From contig JABDEZ010000015.1 of NCBI GenBank assembly GCA_013286835.1, positions 1 through 39,460 of the forward strand: a stretch of 39,460 nucleotides of DNA. Direction: 5' to 3'. Below are positions 31,079 to 39,370 of the stretch, piece after piece. Made by a program: the position numbers and the translations under genes. The notes beneath the pieces were generated by a model. It saw nothing but the letters and a program-made list of their open reading frames with translations. It searched no databases and was not told the DNA's origin. Positions within the stretch are counted from its first letter, which is position 1. Each line of letters opens with the position of its first letter. This stretch comes from Bacteroidota bacterium (GTDB taxonomy: Bacteria; Bacteroidota; Bacteroidia; Chitinophagales; Chitinophagaceae).

Positions 31079-31681
31079 TCAATGTAACCTATCACCCCGC
31101 GGGGTTAATTGTGCCAGCACTTCCGTCTCTACCTGTAGCCACCAATGCCATGCAACCCTTACTATTGGTTCAGGGTAGTACATTTCGGCCAGTTCTATAA
31201 ACAAGCGATAGTGACCCGCCTCAGATACCATGAACTTTCTATAAAACTCGCGCAAAGATTCCTCTTCCAGGTTTTCGCTCAGTAAGCGGAACCGCTCACA
31301 GCTGCGCGCTTCTACCATTGCAAAAAGCAGCAGCTTATGCAGCAACCCCTCGTTCTTGCCATTATCCAGCGGTATGCGTTGCATCAGGCCGTTCACATAC
31401 TCATCTTTGCGTTGGCGACCAAGAGCATAGCCGCGCTTCTTCAGCTCGGCCCACACCATTCTGAAGTGCCCCCACTCTTCGGTTACCACAGGGGCAAGGG
31501 CATTTACCAGTTCCGTTTTATCGGGGTGCTTTTGTATAAGTGTGATGAATGATGTTGCGGCCTTCTGCTCACAAAAAGCATGGTCTGTGAGTATATCCTC
31601 CAGCGATATGCTAGCCAGACCTACCCAGCGTGGATCGGTAGGTAGCTTTAAACCAAGAATGGTATTTTCTGTAGTACTCAT
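31079..31681 (-). CDS. miaE: tRNA-(ms2io6A)-hydroxylase MiaE
   Basis: A 200-aa ferritin-like di-iron enzyme that hydroxylates the isopentenyl group of ms2i6A37 in tRNA. The four-helix bundle shows paired metal motifs: the Glu of DHAFCEQKAA, EEWGHF (ExxH), EARSCERF, and SEAGHYRLF (ExxH). The order and the SCERFRLL segment are typical of MiaE rather than of rubrerythrin. It is separated by 113 bases from the polymerase gene downstream, and a terminator for the thioredoxin-like gene lies just upstream, so it is probably transcribed alone. No promoter match was found. Confidence 0.85.
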   Translation of the reverse strand: MSTTENTILGLKLPTDPRWVGLASISLEDILTDHAFCEQKAATSFITLIQKHPDKTELVNALAPVVTEEWGHFRMVWAELKKRGYALGRQRKDEYVNGLMQRIPLDNGKNEGLLHKLLLFAMVEARSCERFRLLSENLEEESLREFYRKFMVSEAGHYRLFIELAEMYYPEPIVRVAWHWWLQVETEVLAQLTPRGDRLH

Positions 31682-31720
31682 TCAGCAATGTAAGTAGTAG
31701 ATGATGATCAAATTATTATC

Positions 31721-31752
31721 AAAAAGCAGCCCCGGCGTTAAGGACGGGGCTG
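31721..31752 (-). terminator. Terminator of the thioredoxin-like gene
   Basis: On the minus strand CAGCCCCG (31752-31745) and CGGGGCTG (31734-31727) form an eight-base GC-rich stem around a ten-base loop, followed by C and five T. It lies between the thioredoxin-like gene and miaE. Confidence 0.85.
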
Positions 31753-31812
31753 GGTAATAAAAGTAAAAGATTTTGCTCAAATAGTGCTGGCAGTATATAC
31801 AACCGACAAGAA

Positions 31813-32427
31813 CTAGCTGCGCTTGATACCGCAACCTATAGATTTTGTTTTATCAGGATCAATACTTTTTTGAACCAGCATATTATTGATGGCGTCTTTC
31901 AGGTACATTTTAGTGCTGCTGGCAGGGTCGCTGGGGTTATCTTCCATAGCGCCTTTATATACCAGCCTCTTGTTCGCATCAAAAAGATACACCTCTGGTG
32001 TATGCGTAGCGCCAAACTTGTCGGCCACCTGTGCATGTACATCCATTACGTAAGGCACAGTATAGCCTTGTTTCTTAGCATATTTTTCCATTTCCTTATA
32101 GCTGTCCACATCTTCGCTTTGCGCCTCGTTAGAGTTGATGATCACCATACCCAAACCCTTTTCAGCAGCGTATTTCATTATCTCCTTAGTGCGTGGCTGG
32201 CTTTTGATGACATACGGACAAGTATTGCAGCTAAACATAACCAGTAACCCCTTGGCCGTAGCTGATGTACCCAATGTTATGGTCTTACCATTAGTTGCAC
32301 TGGGCATATTCACTTCCTGCAAAGGCAAAGTCTCCCCAATTTGTAATTGCTGTATTTTATGGCTCTGTGCATATGTTGTGCCTATTGCAGCTATGCTGAA
32401 TACAAGCGCTGTGAAGATGTTTTTCAT
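31813..32427 (-). CDS. Exported thioredoxin-fold protein
   Basis: A 204-aa protein with a signal peptide (MKNIFTALVFSIAAIGTTYAQ), so periplasmic. The earlier in-frame start at 32496 would bury this signal and is rejected. The thioredoxin fold shows LLVMFSCNTCPYV with an atypical C67-N-T-C70 pair, VIINSNEAQ, and the cis-Pro region THTPEVYLFDANKRLVYKG, which place it with redoxin/AhpC-TSA-like periplasmic proteins. A C-terminal SIGCGIKRS adds a third cysteine (C199) that could form a mixed disulfide with the active site. Substrate unknown. A strong terminator follows. Confidence 0.8.
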   Translation of the reverse strand: MKNIFTALVFSIAAIGTTYAQSHKIQQLQIGETLPLQEVNMPSATNGKTITLGTSATAKGLLVMFSCNTCPYVIKSQPRTKEIMKYAAEKGLGMVIINSNEAQSEDVDSYKEMEKYAKKQGYTVPYVMDVHAQVADKFGATHTPEVYLFDANKRLVYKGAMEDNPSDPASSTKMYLKDAINNMLVQKSIDPDKTKSIGCGIKRS

Positions 32428-32546
32428 GGTTGTTTTTTTATAAAAATAACGAATTGTGAAATTAAAGAAATGGTAAAGGTTTTGTAAAAAACACATTAGT
32501 TTTATAGAAAATACATAAAACTCTTCCAGACACTGGAAAAAGGGAA

Positions 32547-32689
32547 ATGCCCGATGTGCAGAAAAAAAGAAAATCGGGCATTAAATGTGAAAGCATATTA
32601 GCAAAATGCCTTGTGGCAGCTATTATTACTTTTTATCTACAACTTACAAATGCCCGAAAAATGCCCGATTTATGCCCGACACCGGGCAT
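32547..32689. repeat. Cluster of six ATGCCCGA-type repeats in a 430-bp gene-free region
   Basis: Copies are ATGCCCGAT 32547-32555, its inverse ATCGGGCAT 32573-32581, ATGCCCGAA 32650-32658, ATGCCCGAT 32661-32669, ATGCCCGAC 32672-32680, and inverse CCGGGCAT 32682-32689. The three direct copies are exactly 11 bases apart. The first two form a ten-base inverted repeat with a 17-base loop, the last two a seven-base one with a four-base loop. The rest of the gap (32428-32546 and 32690-32857) shows no gene, tRNA or clear promoter. Confidence 0.7.
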
Positions 32690-32857
32690 AATGAACCGCT
32701 GAAATTTATTAGATTTAAAGATGGAGTAATATGCATTGACCTTGGTATTACAGTTTATAGTTAGTGAAGCAAGTTACGAAATGTGAGTACGGAGTTCCAA
32801 ATAAACATATGCACATTTTAAGATAAAGAAGCTATATGAATGCCCCATTATTTAATG

Positions 32858-33544
32858 TTACCTCCAAAATCCTTGCGCATCTATCTGTTTGCTGCCATAG
32901 CCCATCACTCTTAACTGTTGCCGCAGCGCTGTCACCATGTGTACATTGCCAGCCAGAAAAACCATATCGTTATCTATGCCGCGGTATTCCATCCACCGCG
33001 CCAGTGCCTGGGTACTGCCATCTTCAGCCGAAAGGGTATGCAGATTCAGATCAGGGTAATAAGCATTAAATTCTGTGCGGTGTGCTACACGTGGTATCAC
33101 TATAGCCCCTTCTATATATGCACCAGGTGCAGCCAGTTGCTGCAGCGCTAAAAAATGCCCCACAGCGCTTTGGTCGCCCAGCAGCAAAAGCTTGTTATTT
33201 GCCGGATTGTTATACCCATGCGATTCTACATTCAGGTAGCTCAGGGTATCATTCTTTTTCAGATATTTTACCCATGCAGCTCCTGGCCCAGCATGCGTGG
33301 CATCTACAAACAGGGTACAGGTCCTGGTTTCGGTGTCCCACATGGCAATGGTGTAGTCGCGGTAGGTGAGCTGGTTTACCCTGCACTTCATGTGCTGCAC
33401 ACCCTGCTTGTCAAAATCCGCGTCTGGTACATGCAGATCTACTTCGTAGAAAGAATTGGCCGCCCATGAGCGGGTAGCCAGTACAAGTGCTGTTTTGGTG
33501 ATCCGGCGTTCAAGCAGCCCTATAGCTTTGTCTTTAATGTTCAT
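32858..33544 (-). CDS. Siderophore-interacting (SIP) family FAD/NAD(P)H reductase
   Basis: A 228-aa cytoplasmic flavoprotein from the ATG at 33544 (MNIKDKAIGLLERRITKTALV); a TTG at 33577 with an AGGAG nearby would add 11 residues and cannot be excluded. The FAD-binding barrel has the family signature QLTYRDYTIAMWD and the phosphate-binding ATHAGPGAAWVKYLKKND. The C-terminal NAD(P)H domain has LLLLGDQSAVGHFLALQQL and VFLAGNVHMVTALRQQL. Such proteins reduce ferric siderophores to release iron. No siderophore receptor or AraC regulator is adjacent, so it stands alone. Confidence 0.8.
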   Translation of the reverse strand: MNIKDKAIGLLERRITKTALVLATRSWAANSFYEVDLHVPDADFDKQGVQHMKCRVNQLTYRDYTIAMWDTETRTCTLFVDATHAGPGAAWVKYLKKNDTLSYLNVESHGYNNPANNKLLLLGDQSAVGHFLALQQLAAPGAYIEGAIVIPRVAHRTEFNAYYPDLNLHTLSAEDGSTQALARWMEYRGIDNDMVFLAGNVHMVTALRQQLRVMGYGSKQIDAQGFWR

Positions 33545-33682
33545 GGCAATTAACATTTGCAACAAATCTGCAAACAATATCTCCTATTGAAAATAGCGAA
33601 TAGGTTAGCAACGTAATGCCAGAGGTAAGAGGGGGAATTTTGTCGGTGAGCGGAAATACGTGTTGCACGTCGGGTACCAGCT

Positions 33683-35131
33683 TCATTCTACTACCACCAG
33701 GCAGCAATCATCAAAATACCCAATGGTTTTTATACGGCCGGAAGGTAGCACCCATGCCTGATCTTTTTTCAATACCAGTACAGTGTTTTTGGCCAGACCT
33801 TCTATTGATAAACGATCTCTTTTTACCAATGGTATATTCAGCCACTCCAGGTACAGAAAAATACGTTGTGCAGGTTGTCCACCTGCTAATACTACCTGTT
33901 TGCATTGTTTAAAATACGCATTACCAGGATTAAATAGGTCATGCAGTTCGCGTGGTCGGGTATTCAGATATACAAACTGCCGGGTAATTGTAAACACAAA
34001 GAGACAAGAGCATATGGCAAAGACAGGTTTCCACCTGCCGGCTAAATACATTATGCCCTTAACAGTAATAAAAGCTATAAAGCCAAAAGCCGGAACTAAA
34101 TACCATGCATGTTTGTTAGTGGCAATAGTGAGTACGACTATCAATGGTGTGGCAAGGAACAAAGAAAATAGGGTTAGCCTGTTTGATGGCCTTGTAATGA
34201 AAATTAAAAAGGAGTTCCTATTACGATATAGAAGTACTAAACCAGTGAGCACGCTAACATAAAATAAATAATTCCAAAGGTTAAGACGGCTGTCGATGGT
34301 GGTAAAAAAGAAAAAATGATCTGGCACATATACTTGTTCAAAGTCAGTGCTGGCAAGTCGTCTGATAGTATCATGAAACAGCATGGTTTCCAAAGTGTTT
34401 TTACTGCCGTAAAATGATTGTGTATTGTATTGGCCATGCAGCAATACTAACCCTACCCAACTTGTACAGATGATCATAAACAGCAACGAAGCAATCCAAG
34501 TCCTGGGGCTTCTGATGACCGTCAACAGTTTGTTCCGGTACAGCAGGTACAAAATAAAACCGGGCAGGTATATAAAAGCGGCAGTACCTTTTGTATAAAA
34601 AGCTATGGCTGTAAACAGAGCTACACCGTATATAGCATTAGCTTTACCGTATTCGGCATAGCGTACAAAGTAATAAGCGGAAATAGTGAGCAGACACAAT
34701 AACAATGCATCATAGTCACCAGTAATGCCCACATGTGTACCCAACACCGCCTTGCACGATAGTAGCACCAAACAGGTTAAAAAAGCGGTAAGCGGTGCTT
34801 CCAGTTTTTCGATAAGCTTAAAGAAGAAAATAAAAAAGACTACAGAACTAATAACAGAAGGCAACCTCAATGCAAACTCATTAAACCCCAATAAATGATA
34901 GCAGGCAACTATAAGCCAAGTCATTAATGGCGGCTTTGCATTCCATGTATCAGGTACGCCATTATAATACAGGTTTACCAGGTCTTTATTATGGCACATC
35001 TCGTAGGCATTTACCCCGTTCCTGGCTTCATCCCAGTCATTCAGGTCTGCAGCACCACATTTCCAAAAAGCCATGAATATTGCAAGCAATACTATCAATA
35101 TCAAATATACGCGTCGGTCTTTAAGTAGCAT
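33683..35131 (-). CDS. PMT/ArnT-type membrane glycosyltransferase
   Basis: A 482-aa GT-C fold protein from ATG 35131 (MLLKDRRVYLILIVLLAIFMAFW); a TTG at 35158 would add nine residues. The first periplasmic loop has the acidic NDWDEARNGVNAYEM and the later WNAKPPLMTWLIVACYHLLG, both typical of dolichyl-/undecaprenyl-phosphate-sugar dependent transferases (GT39/GT83). About 11 membrane helices can be drawn, with a polar C-terminal domain of about 80 residues. It probably transfers a sugar from a lipid carrier to a lipid or protein outside the inner membrane; the acceptor is unknown. It is 64 bases after the cytochrome-like gene, so co-transcription is possible. Confidence 0.8.
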   Translation of the reverse strand: MLLKDRRVYLILIVLLAIFMAFWKCGAADLNDWDEARNGVNAYEMCHNKDLVNLYYNGVPDTWNAKPPLMTWLIVACYHLLGFNEFALRLPSVISSVVFFIFFFKLIEKLEAPLTAFLTCLVLLSCKAVLGTHVGITGDYDALLLCLLTISAYYFVRYAEYGKANAIYGVALFTAIAFYTKGTAAFIYLPGFILYLLYRNKLLTVIRSPRTWIASLLFMIICTSWVGLVLLHGQYNTQSFYGSKNTLETMLFHDTIRRLASTDFEQVYVPDHFFFFTTIDSRLNLWNYLFYVSVLTGLVLLYRNRNSFLIFITRPSNRLTLFSLFLATPLIVVLTIATNKHAWYLVPAFGFIAFITVKGIMYLAGRWKPVFAICSCLFVFTITRQFVYLNTRPRELHDLFNPGNAYFKQCKQVVLAGGQPAQRIFLYLEWLNIPLVKRDRLSIEGLAKNTVLVLKKDQAWVLPSGRIKTIGYFDDCCLVVVE

Positions 35132-35195
35132 CGGGTTTATACTGGTCAGTATTACCAACCAATATACTTATTATTTCACAATGGACATTTGTTAC

Positions 35196-36566
35196 TTACC
35201 GTTCCAAACTCACATTTTCATCACCCTCCACATACGGCAGGTAGGTAATGATGAACTGGAACATCTCATCTGTAGCCTTCATGCTGCCGTTGCGGTCGCG
35301 CACCAGTTGTGGTGGACTAAATGGATTGTTGGGGTTCTGACGGGTGTTATCATATACCCCTTCGGCCACTATGGTACTGCCGGCGGGTATTTTCACCATT
35401 TTTTTAAAGGTATAAAAATACTGCCAGTTAAAATCCCAATTGGGTATGGAGATGAGGCGTATAGTATCACCATTGGGCTGTAGTGCATATGCCTTAAAAC
35501 TCTTACCCAACAGGTGCATGTGGGGATTAATAGTGAGTACAGAAATGTCTTTGGGTACTTTAAAATGACTACTCACATGCTTTACTGTATTGGGCTGTAT
35601 AACAAGATCTGGCTCAACAGGCGATACCCCCAGCGTACCCAGCTGAAACTCCTTTACAGGCCTGGATGGCGGTATTTTAGCAAAGAATATATTGATGTAA
35701 GAACTATCCCAGATGTCATCTTTAGATGTGAAGCCATAGTGCAGATCGTTGAGCAAAAATGCACCTTTACGTGGCAGGAAGTACCCCCCAAGCCCTTCAG
35801 GATAACGCTGTGCAAATACCCCTGGCAGGTAGTTGACCACAGATTTCTGCAATACAGGATATGAGCCGTCATCGTTAGGTAATTTCAACCGCTGGTAAGC
35901 CTGCAGAATGGTAGAGTCTTCCACCATATCCACTACCTTTTCGCCTGCAAACACATCGGTTTTTTTATCAAACTGATACTTTATCATATCCCCATTCACA
36001 TGGTGTACCACGTTTTTATTACCAGGTGCAAATTCTATTACACTGGCAAAAGTATCATTGGGTAGTTCAAACGGTACTTTCACCAGCAGAAAACGATCAC
36101 TGCTGTTTGCCTTCAGGAAGAAGGGTTGCACGGGTATGCGCATATCGGGTGTGCCTATTGTTGAGCCCACAGGATATTTTGGCAATGCAGGTAATTGGTT
36201 GGCCGGCCCTTCTTCACTACCCTGCTCTACCCACTTTTGCAATACTTTTATATCACGCTCACTTAGCAGGCGTTGCCCTACAAACTGGGTATAATGAGGG
36301 TCTGCGGGCCATGGTGGCATCAGGTGCTCGCGGGTAACATAGGCTATGGCACCAGCATAATTTTTAGCCTCAGCATAAGTAACCAGCGAAAAATGTGCGT
36401 TACCTCCCGGCCTATGGCAAATGGCGCAGTTGGCATACAGTATAGGCGCCACATGCTCTGTAAAATTTACCCGTGAGGGTACACTTTCTTTATCATTACA
36501 AGCAGTAATGAGCAGTATAGCTGCAAGCAGTAAGCTATAGGTCCGTATCAGTTTCGTCTTCAACAT
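35196..36566 (-). CDS. Lipoprotein fusing cytochrome c and a type II copper monooxygenase-like domain
   Basis: A 456-aa protein. The signal ends in the lipobox ITAC (C23). A mono-heme cytochrome c domain follows: C47-A-I-C50-H51 and a likely axial M83 (HLMPPWPAD). The C-terminal region (about 140-450) has the copper ligand pattern of peptidylglycine hydroxylating and dopamine beta-monooxygenases: H188/H189 (VVHHVNGDM) and H276 (NDLHYGF) for one site, H349/H351 (NPHMHLLG) and M435 (ATDEMFQFI) for the other. The cytochrome domain may deliver electrons to the copper centre. The substrate is unknown. The start lies inside the end of the YihY gene (32-base overlap), so translation is likely coupled. 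Confidence 0.8.
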   Translation of the reverse strand: MLKTKLIRTYSLLLAAILLITACNDKESVPSRVNFTEHVAPILYANCAICHRPGGNAHFSLVTYAEAKNYAGAIAYVTREHLMPPWPADPHYTQFVGQRLLSERDIKVLQKWVEQGSEEGPANQLPALPKYPVGSTIGTPDMRIPVQPFFLKANSSDRFLLVKVPFELPNDTFASVIEFAPGNKNVVHHVNGDMIKYQFDKKTDVFAGEKVVDMVEDSTILQAYQRLKLPNDDGSYPVLQKSVVNYLPGVFAQRYPEGLGGYFLPRKGAFLLNDLHYGFTSKDDIWDSSYINIFFAKIPPSRPVKEFQLGTLGVSPVEPDLVIQPNTVKHVSSHFKVPKDISVLTINPHMHLLGKSFKAYALQPNGDTIRLISIPNWDFNWQYFYTFKKMVKIPAGSTIVAEGVYDNTRQNPNNPFSPPQLVRDRNGSMKATDEMFQFIITYLPYVEGDENVSLER

Positions 36567-37473
36567 GAGAAAGTTTACCCAGTATGAGGCTTACATTAAG
36601 CTCATACCCCAACAAAATTACAAGCACATTCAGCCATACCCAAACCATAAATGCAGTTACCGTGCCTACTGAACCATAAAACTTATTATAATTGATGAAA
36701 TTATTCACCAGGAAGAAAAATATAGATGTGATAAGTATAGTGAACAATGTAGCAAATATAGATCCTGCAGATATAAATTTTACCTTTTGAGTAAGCGAAG
36801 GACCATAGGTGTAAATGATAGATATAGCTACAAAAACAATGAGGATAAGAATAAGGACACTAACTACTTTAACGGCTATAAGATTATGGAATGTGTGCAA
36901 TATCCAGGAATTCAGTTTGCTTACCTGCAATATCAGTACAGCAAGCGAAACCATGGCCTGGCACAGGAGCACGAAAGTAAGTTTTATTGCGGTCCAGCGG
37001 CGTTGTAAACCACTTCTCTTTTTATACAATAATTCATTCCGGTCAAAACTCCTCATCAGCCCCATGACCCCATTTGAGGAGAAAAACAACACCAGTACAA
37101 TACCAAACGACAGGAAGCCCCGCCGTTGAGTATTCATAAAGTCAATAACTATGGTGCTCACACTATGATAAGCGCTATTATTGGGGGTAATAAACTGCAG
37201 CGTGGTCAATATTGTTTTTTGTACATCATTTAAATGCAGGTAAGGTACAAGGGAAAACAATATGAGGAACGTAGGGGGCATCGCCATCAGGAAGTTATAG
37301 GTAACTGCCGCTGCCTTTTCGCTCAGCTTCAAGTTGCCTATCTCTATAAAAAAGTAGCGTACTACCTCATATAAAGACGCACCTTTAAGACCGGGCAAAA
37401 TGATCTTTTTTGCACGCCTTATTGTGTACTTAACGGGGGGCCACTTGTATATAGCTACTTCAAAGTGCGTCAT
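36535..37473 (-). CDS. YihY/virulence factor BrkB family membrane protein
   Basis: A 312-aa inner-membrane protein with about six membrane helices. Family landmarks are the N-terminal amphipathic segment, SEKAAAVTYNFLMAMPPTFLILFSLVPYL near 55-85, SSNGVMGLMRSFDRNEL near 131-147, and the C-terminal FYGSVGTVTAFMVWVWLNVLVILLGYELN. BrkB was once called a ribonuclease or serum-resistance factor, and YihY proteins were proposed as transporters, but no function is proven. It is seven bases after the dipeptidyl peptidase gene and overlaps the following gene, so it belongs to that operon. Confidence 0.85.
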   Translation of the reverse strand: MTHFEVAIYKWPPVKYTIRRAKKIILPGLKGASLYEVVRYFFIEIGNLKLSEKAAAVTYNFLMAMPPTFLILFSLVPYLHLNDVQKTILTTLQFITPNNSAYHSVSTIVIDFMNTQRRGFLSFGIVLVLFFSSNGVMGLMRSFDRNELLYKKRSGLQRRWTAIKLTFVLLCQAMVSLAVLILQVSKLNSWILHTFHNLIAVKVVSVLILILIVFVAISIIYTYGPSLTQKVKFISAGSIFATLFTILITSIFFFLVNNFINYNKFYGSVGTVTAFMVWVWLNVLVILLGYELNVSLILGKLSHVEDETDTDL

Positions 37474-37480
37474 CCGTCAG

Positions 37481-39370
37481 TTACAGGTTTTCTAATATAA
37501 ACTTCGTCATGCGGCGGTATAGGTGATACCGGGTATTACCACCATAAATACCGTGGTTCTTATTGGGGTAATATTCACTGTCAAATTCCTTGTTGGCCTT
37601 TATCAGTGCATCTACCAGCATCACAGAATTCTGGAAGTGCACATTATCATCAGCAGTTCCGTGTATCAGCAGGAACTTACCTTTCAGGTTACCAGCCATC
37701 TTTTCAGGTGCGTTATCATCGTACCCTTTCTCATTTTCCTGCGGCCGGCGCATGTAGCGTTCTGTATATATATTATCGTAGTAGCGCCAGTTGGTAACAG
37801 GTGCAACAGCTATGGCCATCTTAAATACATCATTGCCTTTAAACAGGCAGGTAGCGCTTGTAAATGCCCCAAAACTCCATCCCCATATACCTATCCGGTC
37901 TTTATCTACAAACGGAAGTGTACCCAGATACTTAGCTACAGCTATCTGGTCATCACTTTCGTACTTACCCAGCTGCAGGTAGGTTTTCTTTTTAAATGCT
38001 TCGCCTCTGAAACCGGTACCTGTACCATCTGCACACACAATAATATAACCTTTCTCTGCCAGCATCTGGTACCAGAAATAATCGTTAGCCCTTGCAGGAA
38101 AACCATCTGTAACCTCCTGGCTTCCAGGTCCGCTATACTGGTACATAAGTACCGGGTATTTTTTTGTACTGTCAAAGTCTGGCGGTGTCATGATCCATGC
38201 ATTCAGCTTTTCTGTTTCGCCTTTTACTTTTATCAGGCGCACATTGCCCATTGCATATTCTGCCCTTTTTCCGTTCAGTTCATGGTTATCTTCAAGCGTG
38301 CGTACTATTTTACCCTTGCTGTCGCGCAGGTAGTACACTGCAGGTGTATTTATTTTAGAGTACTTATCCAGGAAATAATTGTAGCCCACACACGGAGTGA
38401 TGCTATGGTATCCTTTTTCGGGGGTGAGGCAACTGGCGTTTTTACCGTTCCAATCTACAGCGTATAGCTTACGTTGCAATGGCGTAGGCGCCGCGGTAGT
38501 ATAGTAAACCAAGTGATGTTCTGTATCCACCCCCACCAGTTGGTCCACATCATAGTCGCCAGAGGTTATAGCGGTAAGTTTTTGCTTTTCCCAGTTCCAG
38601 CGATACAGGTGGTTGTAACCACTGCGCTCGCTGTTTAATATAAAGGAATGACCACCCGGTAAGAATTGGATGTTGTCATTTATCTCTACATAAGTATCGC
38701 TTTCTTCTTTGTATATCTGCGTTGTCTTTCCGTCAGCTACAGCAGCAGCCAGCAATTCAAGCTTATTTTGCAGCCTGTTCATACGATATACGCACAAGCT
38801 TTCTGCATTTATCCACCTTATACGAGGTATGTACTGATCGGTCTCCTTGCCTACATTTACATTTACTGTCTTGACCTCAACCAAATTATAAATTTTGATC
38901 TCTACCAATGAGTTGCGCTCGCCTGCCTTCGGATACTTATAGGTGTCCATATCAGGATACAGAGAATGGTACATAGGGATGGTATATTCCGGTACCAAGC
39001 TCTCATCAAACCTGTAAAATGCTATATTCTTCCCGTCAGGTGCCCAGTTGAAGGCCCTTGTAAACTCAAACTCTTCTTCATATACCCAGTCGCAATTACC
39101 ATTGATGATCTTATTTTTCTCACCGTCTTTGGTTACAGGTGTGGTTTCACCGCCAGCCAGATCTTTGTAATACAGGTTATTATTCTTTACAAAAGCTACC
39201 TTGCTGCCATCAGGCGAAAAAGTGGCATGGAGTACTTTATCATAGTCAAGAAGGTTGAGTGAACCACTTTTTATATCATATACATATACACGGTATAGCA
39301 CTGAACGGCGATATATGTGTTCACCTTCAGTATATAATAACATTTTTTTGCTCGTCAGCGCTGAATTCAT
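37481..39370 (-). CDS. Dipeptidyl peptidase IV (S9B), N-terminus displaced by a frameshift
   Basis: A prolyl oligopeptidase-family enzyme that releases N-terminal dipeptides (Xaa-Pro/Ala), normally exported. From the ATG at 39370 it has 629 residues: a beta-propeller (FSPDGSKVAFVKNNNLYYKD, NWAPDGKNIAFYRFDES...) and the alpha/beta-hydrolase domain with S499 in GWSFGA, the Asp of HGTADDN (about 574) and H606 in KNHGIYGG. The Bacteroidota enzyme is usually about 720 aa with a signal peptide; here the frame is closed upstream by TAG at 39398-39400, while the missing propeller sequence continues in another frame. The true reading frame therefore probably crosses a one-base loss in the A7 run at 39343-39349. 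It heads an operon with yihY. Confidence 0.85.
   Translation of the reverse strand: MNSALTSKKMLLYTEGEHIYRRSVLYRVYVYDIKSGSLNLLDYDKVLHATFSPDGSKVAFVKNNNLYYKDLAGGETTPVTKDGEKNKIINGNCDWVYEEEFEFTRAFNWAPDGKNIAFYRFDESLVPEYTIPMYHSLYPDMDTYKYPKAGERNSLVEIKIYNLVEVKTVNVNVGKETDQYIPRIRWINAESLCVYRMNRLQNKLELLAAAVADGKTTQIYKEESDTYVEINDNIQFLPGGHSFILNSERSGYNHLYRWNWEKQKLTAITSGDYDVDQLVGVDTEHHLVYYTTAAPTPLQRKLYAVDWNGKNASCLTPEKGYHSITPCVGYNYFLDKYSKINTPAVYYLRDSKGKIVRTLEDNHELNGKRAEYAMGNVRLIKVKGETEKLNAWIMTPPDFDSTKKYPVLMYQYSGPGSQEVTDGFPARANDYFWYQMLAEKGYIIVCADGTGTGFRGEAFKKKTYLQLGKYESDDQIAVAKYLGTLPFVDKDRIGIWGWSFGAFTSATCLFKGNDVFKMAIAVAPVTNWRYYDNIYTERYMRRPQENEKGYDDNAPEKMAGNLKGKFLLIHGTADDNVHFQNSVMLVDALIKANKEFDSEYYPNKNHGIYGGNTRYHLYRRMTKFILENL

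Noticed and set aside
32547-32689. CRISPR array or plasmid-type iteron origin
   Set aside because: The repeat unit is only 8-9 bases with 2-base gaps, in both orientations, with no spacer-sized intervals, no cas genes and no replication initiator gene nearby.
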